Made by a program: the position numbers and the translations under genes. A stretch of 64,000 bases of DNA from Mycolicibacillus trivialis (lineage in GTDB: Bacteria; Actinomycetota; Actinomycetes; Mycobacteriales; Mycobacteriaceae), in assembly GCF_002102395.1 (NCBI RefSeq), contig NZ_LQPZ01000012.1:62001-126000 (forward strand). Direction: 5' to 3'. The notes below the pieces were generated by a model. It was given only the letters and a program-made list of their open reading frames with translations, was not told the DNA's origin and ran no database searches. Positions 56,674 through 64,000 of the stretch are shown here, in pieces (position 1 is the first letter of the stretch; every line of letters begins with the position of its first letter).

Positions 56674-57954
56674 ATGAGTTCGCAGTTGATCCCCGATCTG
56701 ACCTCGGCCGGCAAACCCGAGCCGGACCTGCGCCGACACGTCCACGACGCGGCGCGGCGGGCCCGGGTCGCTTCTCGGGTGCTCGCGACGCTGCCCACCG
56801 TCGCCAAGGACCACGCCCTGCACGCCGCCGCCGACGCGCTCACCGAACACCGCGAGAAGATCCTCGCCGCCAACCGTGACGACGTCGAGGCGGCCCGCGC
56901 CGTCGGGACGCCCGAGGCGATGATCGACCGGCTGGCGCTGGACGCCCAGCGCGTCGACGCCATCGCCGCCGGGCTGCGGCAGGTCGCCGGGCTGCCCGAC
57001 CCGGTCGGCGAGGTGCTGCGCGGCTACACCCTGCCCAACGGGTTGATGCTGCGTCAGCTGCGGGTGCCGCTCGGGGTGGTCGGCATGGTCTATGAGGGCC
57101 GGCCCAACGTCACCGTCGACGCGTTCGGCCTGGCCCTCAAGTCCGGCAACGCCGCGCTGCTGCGGGGCAGCTCCTCGGCGGCGAACTCCAACCGGGCGCT
57201 GGTCGAGGTGGTCCGCGACGCGCTGCTCGGTGAGGACCTGCCCGCCGACGCGGTGCAACTGCTCGACGCCTCCGACCGCATCACGGTCACCCACCTGATC
57301 CAGGCGCGCGGCCTGGTCGACGTGGTGATCCCGCGCGGCGGTGCCGGCCTGATCGAGGCGGTGGTGCGCGACGCGCAGGTGCCCACCATCGAGACCGGTG
57401 TCGGCAACTGCCACGTCTACATCCACGAAGCCGCCGACCTCGACCTGGCCGAGCGGATCCTGTTGAACTCCAAGACCCGTCGGCCCAGCGTCTGCAACGC
57501 CGCCGAGTCGCTGCTCGTCGACGCCGCGATCGCCGACCGGGCGCTACCGCGGCTGCTCGACGCGCTCAGCGCCGCCGGGGTCACCGTGCACGGCGGCGAC
57601 GCCGCCGCAGGTGAGGACGAACTGCGCGCCGAGTTCCTCTCGATGGACATCGCGCTGAAGATCGTCGACGGCATCGACGCCGCCATCGAGCACGTCAACG
57701 AATACGGCACCGGGCACACCGAGGCGATCGTGACGGCGAACATGGCGGCCGCGCAACGTTTCACCGAGCAGGTGGACGCGGCTGCGGTGATGGTGAACGC
57801 CTCGACGGCGTTCACCGACGGCGAGCAGTTCGGCTTCGGCGCCGAGATCGGCATCTCCACCCAGAAACTGCACGCCCGCGGCCCGATGGGCCTGACCGAA
57901 CTGACCTCGACCAAATGGATCGTGTGGGGCGACGGCCAGACCCGGCCCGCCTGA
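56674..57954 (+). CDS. proA: Gamma-glutamyl phosphate reductase
   Basis: The 426-residue aldehyde-dehydrogenase-fold enzyme has the [30 protein letters not shown] core and the catalytic Cys near 246 in [12 protein letters not shown]. It reduces glutamyl-5-phosphate to the semialdehyde that cyclises towards proline, after ProB. The frame is open upstream, but the ATG at 56674 follows a leaderless -10 and gives the normal length. The moxR-VWA pair follows on the same strand after 25 bp, as in M. tuberculosis (Rv2427c-Rv2426c-Rv2425c). Confidence 0.94.
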   Translation: MSSQLIPDLTSAGKPEPDLRRHVHDAARRARVASRVLATLPTVAKDHALHAAADALTEHREKILAANRDDVEAARAVGTPEAMIDRLALDAQRVDAIAAGLRQVAGLPDPVGEVLRGYTLPNGLMLRQLRVPLGVVGMVYEGRPNVTVDAFGLALKSGNAALLRGSSSAANSNRALVEVVRDALLGEDLPADAVQLLDASDRITVTHLIQARGLVDVVIPRGGAGLIEAVVRDAQVPTIETGVGNCHVYIHEAADLDLAERILLNSKTRRPSVCNAAESLLVDAAIADRALPRLLDALSAAGVTVHGGDAAAGEDELRAEFLSMDIALKIVDGIDAAIEHVNEYGTGHTEAIVTANMAAAQRFTEQVDAAAVMVNASTAFTDGEQFGFGAEIGISTQKLHARGPMGLTELTSTKWIVWGDGQTRPA

Positions 57955-57979
57955 CCGACGAACCCCAGGAGCACCCACT

Positions 57980-58855
57980 GTGAGTCTGCCCGCCCGGCCC
58001 GCCGCCCTCTTCGCCGACATCGACGATGTGGCGGCCCGGCTGGCCGCCACCGGCTACCTGCCCGACACCGCCACCGCGACCGCGGTCTACCTCGCCGATC
58101 AGCTGGGCAAGCCGCTGCTGGTGGAGGGGCCGGCCGGGGTCGGCAAGACCGAGCTGGCCCGCGCGGTCGCGCAGGCCACCGGCTCGGGACTGGTGCGGCT
58201 GCAGTGCTACGAGGGCGTCGATGAGGCGCGTGCCCTCTACGAGTGGAACCACGCCAAGCAGATCCTGCGGATCCAGGCCGGTTCGGGGGACTGGGACCAG
58301 ACCAAAACCGATGTGTTCTCCGAGGAGTTCCTGCTGTCGCGGCCGCTGCTGACCGCGATCCGGCGCACCGAGCCCACCGTGCTGCTCATCGACGAGACCG
58401 ACAAGGCCGACATCGAGATCGAGGGGCTGCTGCTGGAGGTGCTCTCCGATTTCGCGGTCACCGTTCCCGAGCTGGGCACGATCACCGCCACCCGGGCGCC
58501 GTTCGTGGTGCTGACCTCCAACGCGACTCGGGAACTGTCCGAGGCGCTCAAGCGGCGCTGCCTGTTCCTGCACATCGACTTCCCCGACGCCGAACTCGAG
58601 CGGCGCATCCTGCTGTCGCGGGTGCCGGAGCTACCCGAACGTCTCGCCGAGGAGTTGGTCCGCGTCGTCGGGGTGCTGCGCGGCATGCAACTGAAGAAGC
58701 TGCCGTCGGTCGCCGAAACCATCGACTGGGGCCGTACCGTGCTTGCGCTGGGACTGGACACCCTGGAGGACGCCACCATCGCCGCCACCCTCGGAGTGGT
58801 GCTCAAACACCAGTCCGACCAGACCCGCGCCGCCGGCGAACTGCGGCTGAACTGA
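57980..58855 (+). CDS. MoxR-type AAA+ ATPase
   Basis: The 291-residue ATPase has Walker A GPAGVGKT at 50-57, Walker B LLIDETDKAD near 135-144, an asparagine sensor in LTSNATRELSEALKRRC and a sensor-2 helical lid. MoxR proteins work with VWA-domain proteins to insert metals or cofactors or to remodel protein complexes. The partner gene starts 4 bp downstream. AGGAG precedes the GTG. The client is unknown. Equivalent to Rv2426c. Confidence 0.88.
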   Translation: MSLPARPAALFADIDDVAARLAATGYLPDTATATAVYLADQLGKPLLVEGPAGVGKTELARAVAQATGSGLVRLQCYEGVDEARALYEWNHAKQILRIQAGSGDWDQTKTDVFSEEFLLSRPLLTAIRRTEPTVLLIDETDKADIEIEGLLLEVLSDFAVTVPELGTITATRAPFVVLTSNATRELSEALKRRCLFLHIDFPDAELERRILLSRVPELPERLAEELVRVVGVLRGMQLKKLPSVAETIDWGRTVLALGLDTLEDATIAATLGVVLKHQSDQTRAAGELRLN

Positions 58856-58859
58856 ACCG

Positions 58860-60290
58860 ATGACGCCGCGCCGCACCGGACCAGCCCAGCCGCTCGCGCC
58901 GCAGGGCATTCCCGGCCACCTGGTCGGGTTCGTGTCGGCGCTGCGCGGCCACGGTATCGCCGTCGGGCCGTCGGAGACCGTCGATGCGGGCCGGGTGCTC
59001 ACCGTCGTAGGACTCGGGGACCGGGAGGTGCTGCGGGAGGGGCTGGCGTGCGCGGTACTGCGCCGCCCCGATCACCGCGACACCTACGACGCCCTGTTCG
59101 ACCTGTGGTTCCCGGCGGCGCTGGGTGGGCGGACCGTGCTCGACGACGACGCCGCCGCCGGCGACGTGGTGCCCCCCGATGACGTCGACGCGATGCACGC
59201 GATGCTTCTCGAGGCGCTCACCGACACCGATCCGGCCGCCGAGGACCGGCTCGCCGGGCTGGTGGCCCAGATCGTGCAGGCCTACGGCCGGTACAACTCC
59301 AGCCGCGGCCCGTCGTACTCGTCGTATCAGGCGATCAAAGCGATGTCGCTGAACGAACTGGAGGGCCGACTGCTGGCCGGGCTGCTCGCCGGCTACGGAG
59401 ACGAACCCAGCCCAAGCCAGGAGCAGATCGCCAAAGCCGTTGCCGCCAAGCAGATCACCAAACTGCGCAAGATGGTCGAGGACGAAACCAAGCGGCGCAC
59501 CGCCGAGCAACTGGGCCGCGACCACGTCCAGATGTACGGGATCCCGCAACTGGCCGAGAACGTGGAGTTCCTACGCGCCTCCGGCGACCAACTGCGCCAG
59601 ATGCGCCGGGTGGTGGCGCCGCTGGCCCGCACCCTGGCCACCCGGCTGGCCGCCCGGCGGCGCCGCTCCCGGGCCGGGGCGATCGACCTGCGCAAGACCC
59701 TGCGCAAATCGATGTCGACCGGCGGGGTGCCGATCGACGTGGTGCTGCGTAAACCCCGCCCGGCCCGGCCCGAGCTGGTGGTGCTGTGCGACGTGTCGGG
59801 GTCGGTCGCCGGATTCAGCCATTTCACCCTGCTGCTGGTGCACGCCCTGCGCCAGCAGTTCTCCCGGGTGCGGGTGTTCGCGTTCATCGACACCACCGAC
59901 GAGGTGACCCACCTGTTCGGCCCGGACGCCGATCTCGCGGTCGCCATCCAGCGGGTCACCCGCGAGGCGGGCGTGTACACCATCGACGGCCACTCGGACT
60001 ACGGTCACGCACTGACCTCGTTCGCGGACAACTTCCCGCAGGTGCTCTCGCCGCGCAGTTCGCTGCTGGTGCTCGGCGACGCCCGCAACAACTACCGCGA
60101 CCCCGCCCTCGGCGTGCTCGCCGAGCTGGTGTCGGCCAGCCGCCATGCCCATTGGCTCAACCCCGAACCGAAACACCTGTGGGGGACCGGGGATTCGGTG
60201 GCGCCGCGCTACCAGGATCTGATCACCATGCACGAATGTCGCTCGGCCAAGCAGCTGGCGGCGGTGGTCGACCAATTGTTGCCGGTGTAG
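58860..60290 (+). CDS. VWA-domain protein, CoxE family
   Basis: The 476-residue protein has a helical N-terminal half and a C-terminal von Willebrand A domain with the MIDAS motif DVSGS near 311-315 (VLCDVSGSVAGF) and TDDEVTHLFG later. It resembles CoxE-like proteins that act with MoxR ATPases during maturation of molybdenum and other enzymes. A Lys/Arg-rich middle (AARRRRSRAGAIDLRKTLRKS) may contact nucleic acid or a client. The ATG at 58860 is 4 bp after the moxR stop. Function in mycobacteria is not established. Confidence 0.85.
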   Translation: MTPRRTGPAQPLAPQGIPGHLVGFVSALRGHGIAVGPSETVDAGRVLTVVGLGDREVLREGLACAVLRRPDHRDTYDALFDLWFPAALGGRTVLDDDAAAGDVVPPDDVDAMHAMLLEALTDTDPAAEDRLAGLVAQIVQAYGRYNSSRGPSYSSYQAIKAMSLNELEGRLLAGLLAGYGDEPSPSQEQIAKAVAAKQITKLRKMVEDETKRRTAEQLGRDHVQMYGIPQLAENVEFLRASGDQLRQMRRVVAPLARTLATRLAARRRRSRAGAIDLRKTLRKSMSTGGVPIDVVLRKPRPARPELVVLCDVSGSVAGFSHFTLLLVHALRQQFSRVRVFAFIDTTDEVTHLFGPDADLAVAIQRVTREAGVYTIDGHSDYGHALTSFADNFPQVLSPRSSLLVLGDARNNYRDPALGVLAELVSASRHAHWLNPEPKHLWGTGDSVAPRYQDLITMHECRSAKQLAAVVDQLLPV

Positions 60291-60298
60291 CGGCGCGC

Positions 60299-60892
60299 TC
60301 AGCCGATCCCGGGCACGAACCGGCCCACCTCGGCGCGGTAGCGGCGGTACTGCGCGCCGTGCACCGCGGCGAGGTAGGGCTCCTCGACCACGCGCACCTG
60401 CAACTCGATGCTGACCAGCAGCAACCCGAACGCGCCCAGCGCCAACGCATTGGGCGCCAGCAGCGCTGTTCCCGCGGCGAAGGCCAGCATGGCGGTGAAG
60501 ATCGGGTTGCGGACCAGGCCGAACACGCCGTCGCGGACCAACTGCGTCGTCTCGTCCTGATCGACCCCGACCCGCCAGGACTCGCCCATGTCGCGCTGGG
60601 CGTAGAACGTGCTCAGCATTCCGGCGATCGCCAACACCAGCCCGACGGCCTGCAGCCATCCGGCGTCCAGCACCGGCACCGGGGACAACAACCCGGCGAT
60701 CTGCAATGCCGGAGCGGCCACCCCGGCGAGCGCCGCGAACAGGAAACCGGCGCCGGCCAGCAGCGCGCCGGGACTCGAACCGACCCGGCGGAACCCGGTC
60801 GACCCGGTGCGCCGGTACTGCGCCCAACTGCGCCACCCGAACCCGACCGCGGCGAACACCAGATAGAGCGCCAGCGCGGCGTAGGGCATCAC
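60299..60892 (-). CDS. Isoprenylcysteine carboxyl methyltransferase (ICMT/PEMT)-like membrane protein
   Basis: The 197-residue protein has about five transmembrane helices and the C-terminal ICMT/PEMT pattern: GVFGLVRNPIFTAM near 122-135 and EPYLAAVHGAQYRRYRAEVGRFVP near 170-193. Such enzymes use S-adenosylmethionine to methylate lipids or small molecules at the membrane; the substrate is unknown. The GTG at 60892 with AGGAG upstream was taken, with the adjacent ATG at 60889 equally possible. It is convergent with the VWA gene. I do not recall it in this M. tuberculosis interval. Confidence 0.8.
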   Translation of the reverse strand: MMPYAALALYLVFAAVGFGWRSWAQYRRTGSTGFRRVGSSPGALLAGAGFLFAALAGVAAPALQIAGLLSPVPVLDAGWLQAVGLVLAIAGMLSTFYAQRDMGESWRVGVDQDETTQLVRDGVFGLVRNPIFTAMLAFAAGTALLAPNALALGAFGLLLVSIELQVRVVEEPYLAAVHGAQYRRYRAEVGRFVPGIG

Positions 60893-60984
60893 GACCCTCT
60901 CCTAATTCATGCAAACATTGCTATGTGTATGGCTATCGGGTGGTGCGCGCGATGTCAACACCCCCGGACGCCGCGAATGAAGCC

Positions 60985-61004
60985 CGACGGTGAAACAACC
61001 GTCG
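60985..61004. repeat. Inverted repeat upstream of the SDR gene
   Basis: CGACGGT (60985-60991) and ACCGTCG (60998-61004) are perfect 7-bp arms spaced by 6 bp, about 35 bp before a TAGCAT -10 (61038-61043). It is a possible operator. Confidence 0.4.
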
Positions 61005-61051
61005 TTCCACCGCCATGGAACGACTTTCGAGGGCGACTAGCATCGGAGGAC

Positions 61052-62104
61052 ATGACCACCGTTGACCCGAACGCCCCGGTGCTGGTCACCGGCGGCAGCG
61101 GTTACGTCGCCAGCTGGATCGTGCGTTACCTGCTCGAAGACGGCCACCGGGTGCGCGCCACCGTGCGCGACCCGCAGAAACCACACGGGCTGGAACACCT
61201 GCACGCGCTGGCGGCGCAGCACCCCGACCGGCTCAGCCTGCACCGCGCCGACCTGCTGGAGCCGGACAGTTTCACCGCCGCGATGGACGGCTGCCACCTG
61301 GTCATCCACACCGCGTCGCCGTTTTTGATGGGCACCGTCCGCGACCCGCACGAGCAGTTGATCCGCCCCGCCCTTGAGGGCACCCGAAACGTGTTGACCA
61401 GCGTGAACGCCACCGAGTCGGTCAAGCGTGTGGTGCTGACCAGCAGCGTCGCCGCGATCTACGGTGACAACGCGGACATGGCCGGCAAGGACTGCTTCAC
61501 CGAGGCGGACTGGAACACCACCAGCACCGTCGACCATCAGGCGTACTCGTACTCCAAGACCGTCGCCGAGCGGGAGGCCTGGGCCATCCAGCAGGCCCAG
61601 CAGCGCTGGGATCTGGTCACCATCCACCCGTCGCTGGTGCTGGGACCGGCCCTGACCACCTCCAGCGTCTCGGGCAGCATGACGACGATGCGCCATTTCG
61701 TCGACATGTCGATGGCGATGGGCGCGCCGGCGCTGCAACTCGGCGCCGTCGACGTGCGCGATGTCGCCCGGGCGCACATCGCCGCCGGCTTCACCGCGGA
61801 CGCCCACGGCCGCTACGTGGTCAACTCCGAGATCGTCAGCATGCTCGGGCTCAGCCGGATGCTGCGCCGCCACTTCGGCCCGCGCCTGGCCTTCCCCACC
61901 CGCGAACTGCCCAAGTTCCTGATCAAGCTGGCCGCACCCGTCGGCGGACTGACCCGCACGTACGTCGAGCGCAACGTCGGTTGGCCGCTGTGCTTCGACG
62001 GGTCGCGCGCCCCGGCCGAACTGGGCATCACGCTGCGGCCGGTGGAGGACTCGGTCGTCGAACACTTCCAGCAGATGATCGACGACGGGTCGGCGCGACG
62101 GTAG
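61052..62104 (+). CDS. NAD-dependent epimerase/dehydratase (extended SDR, dihydroflavonol reductase-like)
   Basis: The 350-residue extended short-chain dehydrogenase has [11 protein letters not shown] near 14-24 for the nucleotide, the [12 protein letters not shown] strand with the catalytic Ser, and YSYSK near 165-169 with catalytic Tyr and Lys. The layout fits the dihydroflavonol-4-reductase/cinnamoyl-CoA reductase-like group that acts on aldehydes and ketones. The substrate is unknown. GGAGG precedes the ATG at 61052; the upstream extension of this frame lies in other genes. It is divergent from the methyltransferase gene. Confidence 0.85.
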   Translation: MTTVDPNAPVLVTGGSGYVASWIVRYLLEDGHRVRATVRDPQKPHGLEHLHALAAQHPDRLSLHRADLLEPDSFTAAMDGCHLVIHTASPFLMGTVRDPHEQLIRPALEGTRNVLTSVNATESVKRVVLTSSVAAIYGDNADMAGKDCFTEADWNTTSTVDHQAYSYSKTVAEREAWAIQQAQQRWDLVTIHPSLVLGPALTTSSVSGSMTTMRHFVDMSMAMGAPALQLGAVDVRDVARAHIAAGFTADAHGRYVVNSEIVSMLGLSRMLRRHFGPRLAFPTRELPKFLIKLAAPVGGLTRTYVERNVGWPLCFDGSRAPAELGITLRPVEDSVVEHFQQMIDDGSARR

Positions 62105-62127
62105 CCGGTGGCCACCGGCCACCCAAG

Positions 62128-62133
62128 TAAGCT
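62128..62133 (+). promoter_or_regulatory. -10 element for the nadD operon
   Basis: TAAGCT lies 8 nt before the nadD GTG, giving a leaderless or nearly leaderless transcript. Confidence 0.4.
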
Positions 62134-62141
62134 GGCCTATC

Positions 62142-62777
62142 GTGCGTGAACGACGGCGACTGGGTGTCATGGGTGGGACGTTCGACCCCATCCATCACGG
62201 CCACCTGGTCGCGGCCAGCGAGGTGGCCGCGCGTTTCGACCTCGACGAAGTCGTCTTCGTCCCCACCGGGCAGCCCTGGCAGAAAGACCGCCACGTCACC
62301 GCCGCCGAGGACCGCTACCTGATGACGGTCATCGCCACCGCCTCCAACCCGCGGTTCTCGGTGAGCCGCGTCGACATCGACCGCGTCGGTCCCACCTACA
62401 CCAAAGACACCCTGCGTGATCTGCACGCGCTCAACCCGGACGCCGAGCTGTACTTCATCACCGGCGCCGACGCCCTCGCCACCATCCTGTCCTGGCAGGA
62501 CTGGGAAGACTTGTTCGCGGTGGCCCGCTTCGTGGGGGTCAGCCGGCCCGGCTACGACCTCAACGACGACCACCTCGGCGATGTCCTCGACGACTTGCCC
62601 GGCGACGCGCTCACCCTCATCGAAGTCCCCGCCCTGGCGATCTCATCGACCGACTGCCGCCGCCGCGCCGCCGAGTCCCGGCCGATCTGGTACCTGGTCC
62701 CCGACGGCGTCGTGCAGTACGTCACCAAACGCAACCTGTACGCAGACCACCACACAGACCAGCGAGGCCACCGATGA
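62142..62777 (+). CDS. nadD: Nicotinate-nucleotide adenylyltransferase
   Basis: The 211-residue nucleotidyltransferase has the [11 protein letters not shown] motif near 11-21 (HxGH loop) and the ISSTDCRRR signature near 173-181. It adenylates nicotinate mononucleotide; its product is the substrate of NadE, encoded in the same window. The start matches Rv2421c. The ATGA overlap with rsfS implies co-translation with the ribosome silencing factor. Confidence 0.95.
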   Translation: MRERRRLGVMGGTFDPIHHGHLVAASEVAARFDLDEVVFVPTGQPWQKDRHVTAAEDRYLMTVIATASNPRFSVSRVDIDRVGPTYTKDTLRDLHALNPDAELYFITGADALATILSWQDWEDLFAVARFVGVSRPGYDLNDDHLGDVLDDLPGDALTLIEVPALAISSTDCRRRAAESRPIWYLVPDGVVQYVTKRNLYADHHTDQRGHR

Positions 62778-63145
62778 CATCAGCCACCGAGGCACTGGCC
62801 ATGGCCCGCGTCGCCGCCGAGGCCGCGGACGACAAACTCGCCAACGACGTCGTGATCATCGACGTCTCCAGCCAACTGGTGATCACCGACTACTTCGTGC
62901 TCGCCTCCGCCGCCAACGAACGCCAGGTCGGCGCCATCGTCGACGAGGTGGAGGAGAAGATGCGCCACGCCGGGCACAAGCCGGCGCGTCGGGAGGGCAC
63001 CCGGGAGGGGCGCTGGGTGCTGCTGGACTACGTCGACGTCGTGGTGCACATCCAACACCGCGACGAACGCGAGTTCTACGCCCTCGACCGGCTGTGGCGT
63101 GACTGCCCGACAGTGCCGGTCGCCCCGGCCGGGGACGACTCGTGA
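62774..63145 (+). CDS. rsfS: Ribosomal silencing factor RsfS
   Basis: The 123-residue protein is the DUF143/Iojap family: [38 protein letters not shown] and the ending [31 protein letters not shown]. It binds L14 (uL14) and blocks 30S-50S joining when nutrients are short. It lies between nadD and gpgP with overlapping stops and starts on both sides. Equivalent to Rv2420c. Confidence 0.94.
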   Translation: MTSATEALAMARVAAEAADDKLANDVVIIDVSSQLVITDYFVLASAANERQVGAIVDEVEEKMRHAGHKPARREGTREGRWVLLDYVDVVVHIQHRDEREFYALDRLWRDCPTVPVAPAGDDS

Positions 63146-63816
63146 GCGTGCGACGCCTGGTTATGCTGCGGCACGGCCAGACCGAGTTCAACGCCACCAG
63201 CCGGATGCAGGGCCAACTGGACACCGAGCTCAGCGATCTGGGCCGGGCGCAGGCGGTGGCCGCCGCCGAAGTGCTGGCCAAACGCCAGCCGCTGGTGATC
63301 GTCTCCTCCGACCTGCGCCGCGCCCACGACACCGCCGTCACCCTCGGCGAGCGCGCCGGGCTGCCGGTGCGGATGGACGCCCGGCTGCGCGAGACACACC
63401 TGGGCGACTGGCAGGGCCTGACCCACACCGAGGTTGACGCCGCCGCACCCGGCGCCCGGCTGGCGTGGCGCGAAGACGCCACCTGGGCGCCGCACGGCGG
63501 CGAGAACCGCATCGACGTCGCCGAGCGCAGCCTGCCGCTGGTCGCCGAATTGGTCGCCGCCGAAACGGGGTGGGGCGCCGACCCCGAACAGCGGCCGGTG
63601 GTGCTGGTCGCCCACGGCGGGCTGATCGCGGCGCTGACCGCAGCACTGCTGCGGCTGCCGGTGGCGAACTGGCCCGCACTCGGTGGGCTGGCCAACGCGA
63701 GCTGGGTGCAGCTCAGCGGCCATCCCGCTGCCGATCGCGGCGGCGATCCCGAGGCGATCAGCTGGCGGCTCGACGTGTGGAACGCCTCCGCCCAGGTGGC
63801 CAACGATGTCCTCTGA
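63142..63816 (+). CDS. gpgP: Glucosyl-3-phosphoglycerate phosphatase
   Basis: The 224-residue histidine phosphatase has RHG at 10-12 with the phospho-acceptor His11, Glu84 in RETHLGDW and His158 in VAHGG. The sequence is close to M. tuberculosis GpgP (Rv2419c), which dephosphorylates glucosyl-3-phosphoglycerate to glucosylglycerate for methylglucose lipopolysaccharide synthesis, rather than being a glycolytic mutase. It starts at a GTG overlapping the rsfS stop and overlaps or abuts octT, the next enzyme group of the same pathway. Confidence 0.9.
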   Translation: MSVRRLVMLRHGQTEFNATSRMQGQLDTELSDLGRAQAVAAAEVLAKRQPLVIVSSDLRRAHDTAVTLGERAGLPVRMDARLRETHLGDWQGLTHTEVDAAAPGARLAWREDATWAPHGGENRIDVAERSLPLVAELVAAETGWGADPEQRPVVLVAHGGLIAALTAALLRLPVANWPALGGLANASWVQLSGHPAADRGGDPEAISWRLDVWNASAQVANDVL

Positions 63817-64000
63817 GGCGAGTCGGGCCGGCGTGACCCGCCCGACGCTGCTGGTGTTCGCCGACTCGCTGTCCTACTACGGACCCACCGGCGGGCTGCC
63901 CGCCGACGACCCGAGAATCTGGCCGAATCTGGTTGCCGCCGAACTCGACTGGGATGTGGAACTGATCGGGCGGATCGGCTGGACCAGCCGCGACGTATGG
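63806..64000 (+). CDS. octT: Diglucosylglycerate octanoyltransferase, N-terminal part (3' end outside window)
   Basis: The frame stays open to the last base, giving 65 residues. [35 protein letters not shown] shows the SGNH-hydrolase block I with the nucleophile Ser in FADSLSYY, and it closely matches M. tuberculosis OctT (Rv2418c). OctT adds octanoate to diglucosylglycerate, a primer of methylglucose lipopolysaccharide. The ATG at 63806 overlaps gpgP by 11 bp; the GTG at 63833 ([10 protein letters not shown]) is an equally good start. Confidence 0.88.
   Translation, partial: MSSEASRAGVTRPTLLVFADSLSYYGPTGGLPADDPRIWPNLVAAELDWDVELIGRIGWTSRDVW

Noticed and set aside
60706-60993. Small frame between the methyltransferase and SDR genes
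   Set aside because: Most of it overlaps the methyltransferase gene on the other strand, and the remainder has no recognisable sequence.

Overview
The window is a GC-rich actinobacterial chromosome segment, almost certainly from a Mycobacterium (sensu lato). Gene order from plsB2 through gdh, aglA-glbO, pepN, rpiB, tig-clpP1-clpP2, clpX, korAB, mobA, rpfE, valS-folC, ndk, rne, rplU-rpmA-obg-proB, nadE, rbsK, proA and moxR to nadD-rsfS-gpgP-octT follows, from memory, the M. tuberculosis Rv2482c to Rv2418c order. Individual proteins (GlbO, RpfE core, ClpP1, NadE, GpgP, OctT) closely resemble their M. tuberculosis counterparts. The species cannot be named from the sequence alone.

Layout. 0-10 kb: end of plsB2, a CopD-CtaG fusion, a second SSB, ettA, the very large NAD-glutamate dehydrogenase and a thioesterase. 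10.2-21.1 kb: a vapBC toxin-antitoxin pair, aglA/glbO, an HNH nuclease, a short membrane ORF with a DUF5130 protein, an orphan HExxHxxQ protein, pepN, a mycothiol-type DsbA protein, rpiB, nei1 and lipP. 21.1-26.7 kb: tRNA-Gly and tRNA-Pro followed by a protein quality-control block (tig, clpP1P2, clpX) interrupted by mmuM. 26.7-34.8 kb: fdhD, korAB, mobA, a 945-bp leader with an AT-rich core, a compact rpfE, a saccharopine-dehydrogenase-like reductase and a DUF937 gene. 34.9-46.3 kb: core genes valS-folC-DUF4233, ndk, rne, rplU-rpmA, obg-proB. 46.3-52.7 kb: accessory block (TetR, P450, MFS, ABC exporter, sirtuin, cysteine hydrolase). 52.7-64 kb: nadE, rbsK-purU, proA, moxR-VWA, a membrane methyltransferase, an SDR, then nadD-rsfS-gpgP-octT (cut by the window edge).

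How the parts work together. Several neighbouring sets share a theme: co-translational folding and proteolysis (tig, clpP1P2, clpX); NAD turnover (sirtuin, nicotinamidase-like hydrolase, nadE, nadD); molybdopterin and ferredoxin metabolism (fdhD, mobA, korAB); ribosome and RNA biology (ettA, rne, rplU, rpmA, obg, rsfS); proline synthesis (proB, proA); and methylglucose lipopolysaccharide synthesis (gpgP, octT).

Regulatory reading. Many genes have a TANNNT or [CGT]ACAAT -10 hexamer 6-7 nt before the start codon, the signature of leaderless mycobacterial transcripts. This moved several starts downstream (glbO, rpiB, mmuM, nadE). Other signals are a palindromic vapBC operator, a TetR/P450 operator, a ClgR-type box before clpP1, a CRP-like site before rpfE, a long structured rne 5' leader and two copies of a bipartite palindromic element (24163-24224 and 43681-43738).
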